This document shows, piece after piece, positions 47,144 through 57,674 of a DNA stretch of 64,000 nt (positions are counted from its first letter, which is position 1; each line of letters begins with the position of its first letter). The notes below the pieces were generated by a model that made no database searches, was not told the origin of the DNA, and worked only from the letters and a program-made list of their open reading frames with translations. Source of the DNA: Eledone cirrhosa (taxonomy: Eukaryota; Mollusca; Cephalopoda; Octopoda; Eledonidae); NCBI GenBank assembly GCA_964016885.1, contig OZ024743.1, positions 340,558,907 through 340,622,906 of the forward strand, written 5' to 3'. The translations under genes and the position numbers were made by a program.

Positions 47144-47146
<3 letters not shown>
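45652..47146 (+). mobile_element. Penelope-like element, second copy of family YRDD-1
   Basis: Starts (TAA)n TTTGAAGACTAAAATCC at the same point as the copy at 20.46 kb. The 3' region is shorter than in that copy (about 0.7 kb missing between ATATTACCTG...TTTTGTGAAG and the terminal AACGTTTCCACGAACCAAAG), and ends AACTTTAATCTGTTATTTAA. Confidence 0.85.
45678..46893 (+). pseudogene. PLE RT C-terminal half and GIY-YIG domain (frameshifted)
   Basis: GGGLYSDDGLLTMIKCGPRA (YxDD with S for R), then frame changes near 45890 and 46110, SNHPASITKNLVRNVSLRLS, KHFPPTHKYSKMFNRNTIKI, CNCRNRVDFPLSGKC (one Cys replaced by Phe), NIVYKCKVETPTSRRAYIGL with ANRFKQRLYMH, and the ending CYLCAAEALEILYATDHILN, KLQNFPVLQTHVIP. 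The C-terminus is more complete than in the 19-kb copy. Confidence 0.85.
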
Positions 47147-47147
<1 letters not shown>

Positions 47148-47225
<78 letters not shown>

Positions 47226-47226
47226 T
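47148..47226. repeat. (TA)n-(GA)n microsatellite
   Basis: TA array of about 55 bp followed by GA of about 25 bp. Confidence 0.95.
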
Positions 47227-47817
47227 GACTGAGAAAGGGAGAAAGAGAGAGATTAATAGTTAATGTATATAATAATAATTTGCATATTATAAAAAGATAC
47301 TGAGGTATGATTTCAGGGAAATTTATCTTTCTATATCCAACAGTTGATCCGACTACGTAGACGCTTCCTCATTGGTTTCCTATCAAATAATATATTGTAG
47401 TAATACCTGGTTTGAAATCAGAAGAATACATCCGGCATATCGATCGTTGTCTTGTCAAAGAATAAATATATTGAGCGTAATTTCATACCAATTAGCATGC
47501 TACAGATGTGGTTTGGAAATCAGTTCCGTTGAGCAGAATGGTTTATGGTTGTGAAGAGAGAACGTGACAAGATGTTTCTCTTGAATACAGAATACTGTAT
47601 TTAAGAACCAATGAAGGGAATAAATCTTTACGTAATGGACATTTTCGGACAACTGTTTATACAATACTAAACATGATAATTAACTATACAGCCATATAGC
47701 TATTGCTAACTTATTTAATGCAGGGAGCATAAGGAAGTTAATGCAGGGAGCATAAGGAAGTTAATTTAAAATTAAAACCAGATACATAAGAAATGACCTT
47801 ATGCGTATCCGGAATAA
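47227..47817. other. No gene seen
   Basis: AT-rich. A 26-bp direct duplication (TTAATGCAGGGAGCATAAGG) lies at about 47716-47762. Confidence 0.6.
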
Positions 47818-48402
47818 ATGCATGAAGACAAGGGACCAGATCAATCATTCGTGGTTATACTGAAGACGAACGGATACCCAACATCCACAGTGAATCGTCT
47901 AAGGAATCAAAGGCACCGCATACATAAGACCTCCTCTAACAGCTGCTTCACGAGAGTAGCACACTTCAGCAAAAACAACCAAAACTATCTGCAGAGCCAC
48001 CCACAAAGGAGGACTGGACATACAATTAGCCCTTCACTGCGTGGATACCTAACTAAAAAGCAACCCAGAGACAACAACAACCAATGCACGCTAACTAACG
48101 GCCATCTCCGCAACACAGGCATCTGTCAACGGATACATGTGGTATACCGGATCGAATGCAACAAATATAAGGAGTTCTACATTGGTAGCATGCCTCAAGC
48201 GCTCCACACCCGCATTAAAGAAAACCTCAACACACATGCATCCACATTGACAAGTGCAGAAACACCAACAAACATATAACAGTTAATATTGAAGCCAGAG
48301 ACAAATTTGGGCAACTTAAGAATAAAGGATGTATTGCTTATACGTAGACTCAACCCACAAATCAATAACAGAATGGAACTCAACACACCATACTTGACAT
48401 AA
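47818..48402 (+). pseudogene. GIY-YIG domain of a third PLE type
   Basis: NTGICQRIHVVYRIECNKYK, EFYIGSMPQALHTRIKENLN (GIY-YIG: V-V-Y...F-Y-I-G), then in another frame LRIKDVLLIRRLNPQINNRM, the conserved end of this nuclease type. The Cys pair before YIG is half lost (CNKYK). Upstream of 48090 the sequence is decayed. Distinct from the YRDD-type PLE in that no CPLxxxC motif is present. Confidence 0.75.
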
Positions 48403-48660
48403 AAGGACACACCCCCACTCACACATATGCAACCTAAACAGCAATTTACACGCGAAAATTGATTCCATGAAATATTACATTAGCAATTGACGTCATCCTC
48501 CAGCTTCTTGTGAATACTATAGCAACCATCAACAATCCTTGAAAGCTGATTATAAATTTTATATCTAAATCTAATTTCAGAGAAGAGACCGGAATATTTT
48601 TTCTCGGAGAGTTACTTATACCCTGGCGAAAGGAATTATAAGTCCCGAAATATTAGGAGA
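48403..48660. other. No gene seen
   Basis: Possibly the 3' UTR of the preceding PLE fragment (CTTATACCCTGGCGAAAGGA, AAGTCCCGAAATATTAGG); not recognisable otherwise. Confidence 0.4.
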
Positions 48661-48666
48661 AAAGAA

Positions 48667-48726
48667 CCCCCCCCCCCCCCCCCCCAAAAAAAAAAAACAA
48701 CAACAACAACAACAACAACAACAAAA
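48667..48726. repeat. Poly-C / poly-A / (CAA)n
   Basis: About 19 C, 11 A, then (CAA)n. Confidence 0.95.
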
Positions 48727-48817
48727 ACACAGATTACCAGGTAACTAACTTTTTCGTTGCTTTCATCTTACTGTCCATTTTGCATTGTTTGGCCTTATTA
48801 CATATATAACTTCCCAC

Positions 48818-48854
<37 letters not shown>

Positions 48855-48858
<4 letters not shown>

Positions 48859-48993
48859 GTTTATACTTTTGGCACAAGGCCAGCAATTACCCCAGTACAT
48901 TACTGGTACTTTATTTTATCGACCCCGTAAGGATGAAAGGCAAAGTGAACCTCGGCGGGATTTGAACTCAGACCGTAAAGGGACGTAATGAAG
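48855..48993 (-). mobile_element. SINE, head-truncated
   Basis: Tail AGTATAAACAATTA through core to GAGTTCAAATCCCGCCGAGG and CTTTACGGTCTGA; the A-box end is missing. Preceded by a TA array (48820-48853). Confidence 0.85.
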
Positions 48994-49203
48994 GAAGTGT
49001 GGTAAGGAACTAGGTGGACCATAACGCACCAAAGTACTCGATACTTGGGGTAGTAGGGTGGGTAATAGGAAAAGAGTCAAAATCCCGACGGGTGAGTTCA
49101 GACCTAGCTGTCGAAACGGCCGGAGCTCAGCGTCGGGTCCTGACTCTTTCCTATACACACACGCACATATATATATGTATATCATTATCTATAAAAGGCA
49201 GAT

Positions 49204-49223
49204 TGTTGTTGTTGTTGTTGTTG

Positions 49224-49312
<89 letters not shown>
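49204..49312. repeat. (GTT)n-(GT)n microsatellite
   Basis: Seven or eight GTT units then about 85 bp of GT. Confidence 0.95.
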
Positions 49313-49313
<1 letters not shown>

Positions 49314-49811
49314 ATGTTCCATGTTTATACATTTGCACAATTTCAAACCGATTCGACTCAACGTCTGTAAGAATGTTGTAAATGGTCAAAATTTGGTCAA
49401 CGACTATTTATTTCATTCAAAGTCACCCACAATTACGGAAATAATCGATAAAACTAAATACACGACGCTTTACCCCTCTAATACAATCTGAATACCTCTC
49501 TCTACTCCCCTTAAAATTCGATAAAACTACATACATGCTTAAACTTACAAACTTCCTTTAGGAACGCCGAAGAGAGAGAGAAGAAAGTGAGAGGGAGAGA
49601 GAGAGAGAACGTTTGTTTTTGAGTGTGGAACGGTCAAACATTTATTTACTTCAATGACAAAGAGAACTTATTACATTTCATACGAAACAACAATTATTCA
49701 AAAGCAACAGATAAATTTATTCAACAACAAAAAAAATAGCGATGAATCCTTTTAAAAACCTCTCAACGAACGTGGAAGAAAGAAGTATCAGTTTATTTAC
49801 TATACACAATA
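49313..49811. other. No gene seen
   Basis: A short GA tract near 49570-49607; otherwise unremarkable. Confidence 0.6.
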
Positions 49812-50172
49812 ATATCCTCTATGAGGTCACTAAACCTGCTAGAAACAGTAGCTAACTCTCCCCCATATCACCCCCCTCCCTACTGCCTTAAATTTAGAAA
49901 ACATATCCTCTATGAGGTCACTAAACCTGCTAGAAACAGCAGCTAACTCGCCCCCATATCACACCATTCCCTACTGTCTTAAATTTAGAAAACATATCCT
50001 CTATGAGGTCACTAACCTGCTAGAAAAAGCAGCTAACTCTCACCCATATCACACCACTCCCTACTGTCTTAAAGCTAGAAAACATCCTCTATGAGGTCAC
50101 TAAACCTGCTAGAAACAGTAGCTAACTCTCCCCCATATCAAACCCCTTCCTACTCCCTTAAATTTAGAAAAC
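49812..50172 (+). repeat. Minisatellite, four ~91-bp units
   Basis: Units begin TCCTCTATGAGGTCACTAA at about 49813, 49907, 49998 and 50086, and end TAAATTTAGAAAACA. They differ by a few substitutions and small indels. They lie immediately upstream of a Helitron 3' end, in the same place central repeats occupy in some non-autonomous Helitrons. Confidence 0.9.
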
Positions 50173-50470
50173 ACACATTAGACAACCATGCAGAACAACT
50201 CCATCGCAGTTCTATTGTTCGGCTGGCATCGTCTACACGCGTGTTGCGCAAGTACTGTGAAACAATAAATTTCAACACTTCTTTGCACAGAGATAATATC
50301 CATAGGCGAAACTACAATTGTCACTGCTGGCGCCGCTCCTGCTTCGGCAGTCCAGGTCTGCAATTCATTCACCCAATGCCTGGCAGACAAAAAAGTGCTG
50401 CCATAAAATGGGTGGTGCAACCTAACTTTGGTAACTTACTGACCCCGAGCAACGCCGGGCTTTAATGCTA

Positions 50471-50471
<1 letters not shown>
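50173..50471 (+). mobile_element. Helitron 3' terminal region
   Basis: Ends CCCCGAGCAACGCCGGGC, TTTAATG, CTAG at 50468-50471, followed by T: the subterminal hairpin and CTRR terminus of Helitrons. The sequence upstream (to about 50190) is non-coding. A 5' terminus was not found, so it may be a truncated copy or include the minisatellite. Confidence 0.75.
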
Positions 50472-50545
<74 letters not shown>

Positions 50546-50565
50546 TGTGTGTCTGTGTGTGTGTG
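50472..50565. repeat. (TA)n-(GT)n microsatellite
   Basis: TA then GT array directly after the Helitron terminus. Confidence 0.95.
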
Positions 50566-51930
50566 TTTAGGTGTCTGTATGCGGGAGGTTCTTCGTCGGT
50601 TGCGATGTCGAACATCCAATTGTTTGATCAACTAAATTTCTAACTGTGAAATCAATGTGCAAGTGGTTGAGTATTGAACAGTCACGTGTATCAAGAATGC
50701 AATTCTTAGGTGAATGAACTAGTGTGTCAAGATATGACAGAAAAAGCTGTGAGAAGAATCGGTCCTATACCGTACTGGTAATATGGTTATAGGTCACGAA
50801 AAGATAAAAGCACAGTAAAGTTCATACATGTGTCCGTCTTAATATATCCTCATCAGCAACGCTTAGTCTTCACTGCACTTGCTGAACTCTTAATGTTAGA
50901 AGCATTTTGTAAATCTACATGGCTTTACATGGATTGGTGTATAATACTAAAATTGTTTCGAGGATAAAGCATTATGTGCAATAATTAATTTAATGCAGGT
51001 AACATTAAAACACTAACTAGAAAATATTTTCATGGTGGGACAGACAAATAAATCGACAACTAGACAGACAATTAGATATATTGATAGATCAATCCATTGG
51101 TCAATCTATAGACATATTAGATAAATACTAACTATAAATATATTCGATGAGGAAAAGACAATATTTATCAATGATTATTATAATTATTACGGCAAGTACG
51201 CGAGACAATTCCTTAGATATTTCCGTACTGTCACCATTCATAAAAGTAAAGCATAAACTTTGCATTTTCCTAAACCATGATTATAAAATCACTAAGTAAA
51301 TATACAATGTAATGGAATATCATATAGATGCACATCAATGTACTGGAAGCTTTATCATAAATCAATGTTTTATTGTAATTTCCAAGTAGTGCTATATACA
51401 TAGCTTCTACAGAGTTACGTACCAAAGCATTATTCTAGATATATTATAGTTCCATTAATATTGTTACGATTACAAGCTGAAACGTTTTCGTAAAACCAAT
51501 TTTTGGGTTGATAATTCTGAGTCTCTTACATGCAATTACGTATATGAATGTGTTTCAATTTTATTGCCGACAGGGAAGCACAATAAAACCAAATTTAATC
51601 TATCACCGGGCTTCGTTTATTCATCGGTATCGTAATATTCATTATCATCAATGCTATTGTCACTATCGAAGTCATTACTGTTTAGCCCCAGGTCAACGTT
51701 GATCAAACACACTAGATCCAAGGGATGTCAGCAGGTAACATCCTCTCTACCCAAGTTTTAGATTTTATAGTGTTATTTGAGGGAGATTTATCTTCCATTT
51801 ATAGAAAGTCGATCGACTGCGTAAAGATACACTCGTTTGTTTTACAAATCGAATACGGATATATTATCTGTTAATGTTCACCAGTTAATATTATTGTATT
51901 AAATCTTATAGAGTGGTTCTATTTATTGAG
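50566..51930. other. No gene seen
   Basis: AT-rich. Near 50850 the minus strand has CTGATGAGGATATATT without a GAAA box (see rejected items). Confidence 0.55.
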
Positions 51931-52126
51931 TTGTGGATTGGCAGGTTCAATATCACCTCAGAAAAATTGCTTGGCGTTATTTCTATCGTCTTTTATGTTC
52001 TGAGTTCAAATCGCACAGAAGGCAACTTTGTTTTTCAACCTTCTGAGGTTTATAATATAAAAGACCTGGCAACTACTGGGTCCAATATAATCGACTTTGT
52101 CCTTCCCCTAAAATTGCTGGATTTGT
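51931..52126 (+). mobile_element. Diverged tRNA-derived SINE, longer subfamily
   Basis: TTGTGGATTGGCAGGTTCAA, CTGAGTTCAAATCGCACAGA (B-box-like), TTTCAACCTTCTGAGGTTTA, then AATCGACTTTGTCC and AAAATTGCTGG. The last part is the extra segment of the longer subfamily. Much older than the other copies. Confidence 0.7.
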
Positions 52127-52439
52127 GAGTAAATCATAAATAAATATCGGAATTTTACTTAATTACAGAGTTAATTTTGTAATTGGTTACAATAGCAACA
52201 TAACGGTCTGTTTATAAAGATCTCCATGGTAGAAATTATATATTTTTGATTGCCGAAGAAAAAAAGATACACGCATGTTCTTTTCCTGGGTTTCGAAAGG
52301 GTGGAATTTATACATAGATTTTGGGCGTGGACAGAATATTTGCAACAGGGTAAATAAGTGATACTATCAAACTATCGGATAGATTCTTTTACTTATTATC
52401 TATCTTATTATCTATCAAGCAAAGACCGAGAAAACCAAG
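52127..52439. other. No gene seen
   Basis: AT-rich single-copy-looking sequence up to the GC-rich LINE fragment. Confidence 0.6.
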
Positions 52440-53169
52440 AAAACTGGGCGCCTGGCACACCGAGTGTGCCCAGGCGCTCACGGTTCTCTGGCAGGCGGGC
52501 CCGGCTGTCAGTGGAGAATCCACCTCGTCATTCTATAAAGGGCTGGTGGTTAGCAGGTGCGACGACGCCCTCGGAGAAGCCCTAGACATGGAGCAGGACG
52601 AACTGGACAACCTGTTCGGTAGGACATTCAGCCCGGGACCCATGGATAACTTCCAGAGGTCCCTGGCCTGGCAATGCTATAGAAGGGGTCTGCCCGTTCG
52701 AGAAAGGCTCTACAGACACGGGCGCCCGGGTAGGGACCCATCGAAAAAGATCTGTCCCAGATGCGTGTGCGACGAGGAAACCGTTGCACACGTATTGGTA
52801 CACTGCTCGGGCATTGCCGATCTGTGGGGCTATGTCGAACAACTGCTGTCAAGGGTGGGACCGATCCGGTTGACCACCGAGTCTATTGTAACGATCAAGC
52901 CGCCTCCCTCTTCAAAAACGAAGGAGAGGCGGTGTTTCTGTGCGTAATAGCCATGGCGAAAGAGGTTGTATGGTGGACGCGTCTGAAAGGACTGAGGACA
53001 GACACCTTTCTCTCTGGCCAACAACTGGTCCGTTTCTTCCGATATCATTTCGGAAGAAGGATCAGGATGGAGAGAGAGGTGCTGCACCCCAGCCGTTTTT
53101 ATAAAAGATGGGTGAAAGTGGCGAGAATGGCCCGTGTGAATAGGCCTTCACTCTACATTAGACTATAGG
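52440..53169 (+). pseudogene. LINE C-terminal protein with zinc knuckle
   Basis: Segments: RPRKPRKLGAWHTECAQALT-like start in a first frame, then FGRTFSPGPMDNFQRSLAWQ, CYRRGLPVRERLYRHGRPGR, ICPRCVCDEETVAHVLVHCS (CxxC...H...C knuckle), and after a frame change near 52900 AMAKEVVWWTRLKGLRTDTF, FRYHFGRRIRMEREVLHPSR, FYKRWVKVARMARVNRPSLY with a TAG stop. The knuckle follows the RT in many non-LTR retrotransposons. One or two frame changes only, so a relatively young insertion. Confidence 0.8.
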
Positions 53170-53190
53170 TGAGGAAGATGAAAGACCAAG

Positions 53191-53249
53191 GGAGCACCCC
53201 TTCTCTGTGCTCCTGAGGTTGCACACTTTTTTCGGGGGTGTGTGCAACC
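53191..53249 (+). other. Tandem stem-loops in LINE 3' UTR
   Basis: GGAGCAC/GTGCTCC (53191-53213) and the ten-pair GGTTGCACAC/GTGTGCAACC (53217-53249). Such hairpins are often what a LINE RT recognises on its own RNA. Confidence 0.7.
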
Positions 53250-53562
53250 CCCCAAGGCGCCTCCTCTCTATTGAGGACTTTGTTATAAATTTTATTTTTT
53301 GTTATATTTTATTTTATTTTTATATATTGTTATTGCCTCCTCCTTATTGAGGACGCCTTGTTTTGTAAACTACCCCCATTGTACTTGTCTCACTTTTGAT
53401 GCCCTGGTGGCAAATAAAAGAAACATATCTATTTATTGAATAAAGAAATATATCTATTTATTCATTAATATATATATATATCTCCCATTCTCCTCCCCCC
53501 CCTCTCTCTATATATACAGTATATGTATATATATATATGTATATATATATGTATACATACAG

Positions 53563-53807
53563 GAAACTGGGATAACTCCGATATAAAACCTGCGGCTCAG
53601 TAGTTACCAATGCTGTTGATCTTTCTTCTTTTCGGGTTATAGCTACTGTCGCTCAGAGATGGGATTGGCTCACTGCACAGTCTTTTCTCACTTTAAAAAA
53701 ATATATCTTCATGCACAGGCATTGCATGATGTAATTAATTAATAATTATTAATAATGGTATATCGTGCAATGGCCATACTCGATAACGAGGGGGCAGCCA
53801 TCATGTA
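53563..53807 (+). repeat. Dispersed ~245-bp repeat, copy 1
   Basis: GGAAACTGGGATAACTCCGA, CCTGCGGCTCAGTAGTTAC, CACAGGCATTGCATGAT, ATGGCCATACTCGATAACGA. A direct-orientation copy is at 59154-59402. Both run into (CATGTATGTATG)n. Confidence 0.8.
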
Positions 53808-54082
53808 TGTAAGTATGTAGGTATGTTTGTATGTATGTATGTTCTTCTGGTTTTATAATTTCACAATTTTTTCCCCAATAGATAGAGAGTCGGTTTCTAA
53901 CATAGATACAAGACTCTCTCATTGGAATTTGCGCAACATCAACTAGGTAGATATTTCTGCATGTCTGTATGCATGTATGTGTGTGTAGGTATGGATGTTA
54001 TTGTATGTGTCGATGTGTATGTTTTGAGTTGTATGTGTGCATGTGCATATGCTTTGAATCTGTACATGTGTATATGCAGTTA

Positions 54083-54986
54083 TTACATGCAAAATATTTG
54101 GAATGTTTTACATATTTTTACTGTTCCATTAATGGATTGTATTTGTAATTTCCTAACTAGTTGTGTTCTTTCTGTTCCTGTGAAGCCTAGCTTCTCAAGA
54201 TTTGTATTGAGGCAGTTACTAACATATCCCAGTGCCCCAATAATCACAGGCATAAATCTGAAGGTATAATCAGGGTGGAGTATCTGCAGATTTCTCAATA
54301 TTCTCCTTTTCACTAATCTTTGATATCATATTGGCATCTGCTGTGCAGCTAACCTCTACTACTGTGCATGCCTTCTTTTCCCTGTCCCATATCATTATAT
54401 CTTGTCTGTTATGCTTGCATTTATTAGGATTTTTACTGGAACATTCCACAAGTACTCTTTCATATTATGTATATGTATTTCTTCCACATTGCTCTAGTTT
54501 TTAATGTGTTTATTATCGGGGCTATCTTTTCTACGGATTGCATTGTACAGTGTTTTGCATTGTACAGTGTCTCATAGGTAGATAGTACCGCGATGACATC
54601 TTTGGACAGCTGCTTATGATATGGGTGACATCTTCGATGTTAATTCTGCAGAGTCTGCACTTGTTATCACATCTAGGTGTTTTGCCTGCATCCCTATCTC
54701 TTTTGTGAATCAAGTATATCGTGTTAACTTCCTGTTCCTGGATTGCAAAAGCGTATCCTTCAAAGTGGGAGCCAATATAGCGGTTGTTGGTCCAAGATAG
54801 ACTACTTTCTTTATCTATATTACTCTCACTCTGGAGCTTCCTGGCAATATATCCATGCATGATTTTTTTGCTGATAAACATGCAATTTTTAATCCATAGA
54901 CTCACTGCTGAACTACTGGGCAGCTTCCCTGGGTGTGACGTTTTGATTATCACGCAGGGAATATCTTTCAAGGAGTTCCTTCCCAA
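54083..54986 (-). pseudogene. R2-like LINE zinc knuckle and restriction-like endonuclease
   Basis: DKCRLCRINIEDVTHIISSC region (CDNKCRLCRINIEDVTHII: CxxC...H...C), then MSSRYYLPMRH. After a frame break, KHNRQDIMIWDREKK and VVEVSCTADAN (RLE core: D...W-D...V-E) near 54330-54420, and LQILHPDYTFRFMPVIIGAL with GTVKICKTFQIF at the C-terminus. The nuclease nicks the insertion site. Confidence 0.8.
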
Positions 54987-55086
54987 CTCTCATGATCTTA
55001 TGTGTCTCGTGCAAATAGACTTACTCGATAGACGGGCTCTATGCTTCTATATTTGTAAATGTTGTCGGAGGGATTTGATGCGACAT

Positions 55087-55512
55087 TCAAATACTGTCTG
55101 GACTGATGTTAGACCCCCTGCCTCCCTCCTTACGTTTCAAGTAGAGGCGGTCTATGTCACTGTTGACGTGGGAGTTTCCAGTGTTGTTTAATATTTTTCG
55201 AGTCCCAACATCAATTGCTCGGATTTTGTCTATCATACAATTGAGTATTCTAAACGTTGGTGTTAGGACAGGGACAGTAAACACATTGTGAACCACTGTT
55301 TTATTGTGCGCAGAGAGTTCCGATGACCATATTTTTCTTAATCGGGTGTAATATTCCCTGGTTACACGTTCCTTATTACAGATACCATTATAGGATATGT
55401 TCTCAACTATCCCCAGGTACTTGTAGCAGTCATCAGATATTGGTGAAACAGTTAGGCCATTGATGACAACGTTGCTAGATTGGGTTGTAGTTTTTCCCCG
55501 CTTTACAGTCAT
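55087..55512 (-). pseudogene. R2-like LINE, thumb / post-RT region
   Basis: GKTTTQSSNVVINGLTVSPI, DDCYKYLGIVENISYNGICN, REYYTRLRKIWSSELSAHNK, IRAIDVGTRKILNNTGNSHV and DIDRLYLKRKEGGRGSNIS. 'YKYLGI(x)E' and 'LDxxTRKxLxxxxxxHxxxDxxRLYxxRxxGGRG' are hallmarks of this LINE group. Confidence 0.85.
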
Positions 55513-55636
55513 ATATGAACATTTATCTTGGCCAAACTATATTCCTATATCTTTTGAGAATGTTGTAACCAGGTCAAGATATGTCTTCATCCCATCTATG
55601 TTCTTGGCATAGAGTTTCAGATCATCCACAAAGAAA

Positions 55637-56173
55637 TCATGAGTTAAGTTCGTATTTCTGTCCTGTGAGCCAATATCCTTCACATTTCTTGAGCAAAAAG
55701 AACAAGGGATTTAATGAGAGGATAAATACTATCACGGAGAGACTGTTTCCTTGAAATACACCCTTATGATATTCTATTTTATCAGTGAAAATAGAGTCCT
55801 CCCTCTCTGTTTTTAACTTTAGGATAGTAGCCCAAGAAGAAGACAGCTTCTCTATAGCTCTGATAATAATGCCTGGGACTTTATCAAGTCGGAGAGCCTC
55901 TATCATCCAAGAGTGAGGAACAGAATCGAAAGCTTTCCTGTAGTCTAGCCAGACTGTAGCCATATTCCTCCTAAGTTGTCGCACGTCCGACATCGCAGTT
56001 TTGTTGATTAGGAGGTGTTCAGCACACCCCCAAATACCTTTCTTTCCAGCTACTTGTTCATCTGTGATGATGTTATTATTTTCACAATGATCTTGGCGGA
56101 ATAGGTTCAGGCAGGCTGTATACATTTTATACATCAGGTTCCGGCATGCAATGGGTCGGTAGTTTTTTGCCAA
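55637..56173 (-). pseudogene. R2-like LINE reverse transcriptase
   Basis: AKNYRPIACRNLMYKMYTAC, TVWLDYRKAFDSVPHSWMIE (motif A, LDYRKAFDSV), YHKGVFQGNSLSVIVFILSL (motif B, usual G-D-S-L-S altered), then out of frame NLTHDFFVDDLKLYAKN near 55600-55650 (FVDD, motif C). RT copies element RNA into the nicked target. Upstream (56200-56830) decayed pieces such as RRNQTSVYRDIKGKIISVTE, APFQKHRFLLEKN lead into it. Confidence 0.85.
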
Positions 56174-56833
56174 GTGGGTGTCTTTGTTCTTGGGGGACCA
56201 GAATTGTTTGTGTTATTGTCAACCATTCTGGTATAAGTTTATCTCCCTTGAGAACTTGTTGGTAGAAGTCGATAAGTTACATCCGATAGAATATCAGTTT
56301 CTTGTACCAGTAGCCGACAATCATGTCTCTTCCTAGTGTTTTCTTATCTTGGAGTTTTCCTATCACAATCTCAAGGGTACCCTCACTTATTTCGTATTTT
56401 TTTGTTGTAGTGTAGGAGCAATAGTTCTTTAGGATTTCTTTTTGCCACACTTAATCCTGGTTGAAATTCTTCTTTTCACCCCATATTTTTCTCCAAAAGG
56501 AATCTGTGTTTCTGGAATGGGGCTTCAGTGACACTTATTATTTTGCCCTTGATATCTCTATAGACTGATGTTTGGTTTCGTCTGAATCTTTTATTAAGCA
56601 CTTTTCTTTCTTCTTCTGGTATCGACGTTTCTCGCTGACAGCTCTCAATTCCTGTTTGAGGATGATCAGCTTATTGAAGAGTTCTGGCTCTACTGTTACC
56701 AAATATCGTTTCTATTTTATTTTTCATTCTTTGTTGGTGAGGAGTGAAGTTTTTTTTTGTTTTTGTTTGCATGTAAGGAGCATTGTCACATTTTTGTAGG
56801 TCAGCAATTTTTTTATTCTGTTTTAGATATATA

Positions 56834-57125
56834 CTAGCAAAATGGCCCGGCGTTGCTCGGGATTCTAAACATAGATTGGCATGTTTATCCCTCCTTTCTG
56901 AAAGAGTTTCGTCGTATGTTCACCAATTGATGCAGAAGTCCTAATAAAAATTGAAGTCGCCTTGAGTGAATAGGTAAATAATTTTCCATTAAGATTTTTC
57001 AAAAGCATGTAATTGCGTTCCCTCTCTTTTTTGTTGTTGTTTTTGCTGCTGTCGAACCTCGTGAAATAAATACGTTTGTTTATATTTTGTTATTGTGTAT
57101 GCAAAAATATCTGTACACGAATATA

Positions 57126-57217
<92 letters not shown>

Positions 57218-57674
57218 AAATAACAGATTAAAGTTTAAGCGAAGAATCGCTGCTGTCACCCTTAACGGGTTCTTCTGAAACTAAAAAAATCAATCTGTGA
57301 TCGCAGAAGTAAATATTTCGAAAAACGTTACACCCTATATATATACACACACACTATATATACATATATACATATATACACACATAGATAGTGTTATAAT
57401 GTCGTAATACAGACAGCCAGCCATACAGACATATATTCTAAGGGCGCAACGTCGTAGCTATGTATCTATCTAAAAAGACAGACTAAGGATTATAGAGAGA
57501 TCGCTAAATCGCCTAATACGGTCCCTAGGGCATTGAAAATTTGAAATATATTTTTCTCAAAACACTCACACGACCATAAGTATTACACGTGTAAAGTTTG
57601 AAAACAACCGGTTGGGTGGTTCTCGAGTTTTAGAGAGTCAGACAGACAGACATTCTCTGTTTTAGATATATAGA
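56834..57674 (-). mobile_element. Non-autonomous Helitron inserted in the R2-like LINE
   Basis: Minus-strand 5' terminus TCTATATATCTAAAACAGAG at 57674, with host A before it; subterminal TGTCTGTCTGTCTGACTCTC. The 3' end has CCCGAGCAACGCCGGGCC, ATTTTG, CTAG at 56834, then host T. This fits Helitron insertion between A and T. LINE coding remnants continue on both sides. No ORF. Confidence 0.8.
57127..57345 (-). repeat. (TA)n plus PLE 3'-end fragment inside the Helitron
   Basis: TA array (57127-57214) followed by about 130 bp matching the 3' terminus of PLE family YRDD-1 (AACAGATTAAAGTTTAAGCG, CACCCTTAACGGGTTCTTCT), the same junction as at 18236 and 47146. Confidence 0.8.

Larger units (their letters stand above)
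52440..53420 (+). mobile_element. 5'-truncated APE-type LINE, 3' end
   Basis: GC-rich (unlike its surroundings), coding to 53169, then a 3' UTR with two hairpins and AATAAA at 53413. The start near 52440 is abrupt. Same family as the minus-strand element at 34.4-37 kb. Confidence 0.8.
53990..56830 (-). mobile_element. R2-like LINE (RT, zinc knuckle, restriction-like endonuclease), main part
   Basis: Minus-strand RT, post-RT and endonuclease pieces in order. Its 5' coding part continues beyond a Helitron insertion to 58545. No APE domain is seen, and the C-terminal order matches the RLE-bearing LINE clades (R2, NeSL, Hero and relatives). Several frame breaks. Confidence 0.8.

Noticed and set aside
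50840..50880. Minus-strand CTGATGAGGATATATT as a hammerhead
   Set aside because: The GAAA box is replaced by GGACA and stem II does not close. Probably a relic.
54784..55191. 135-codon plus-strand ORF
   Set aside because: Antisense shadow of the R2-like LINE C-terminal region.
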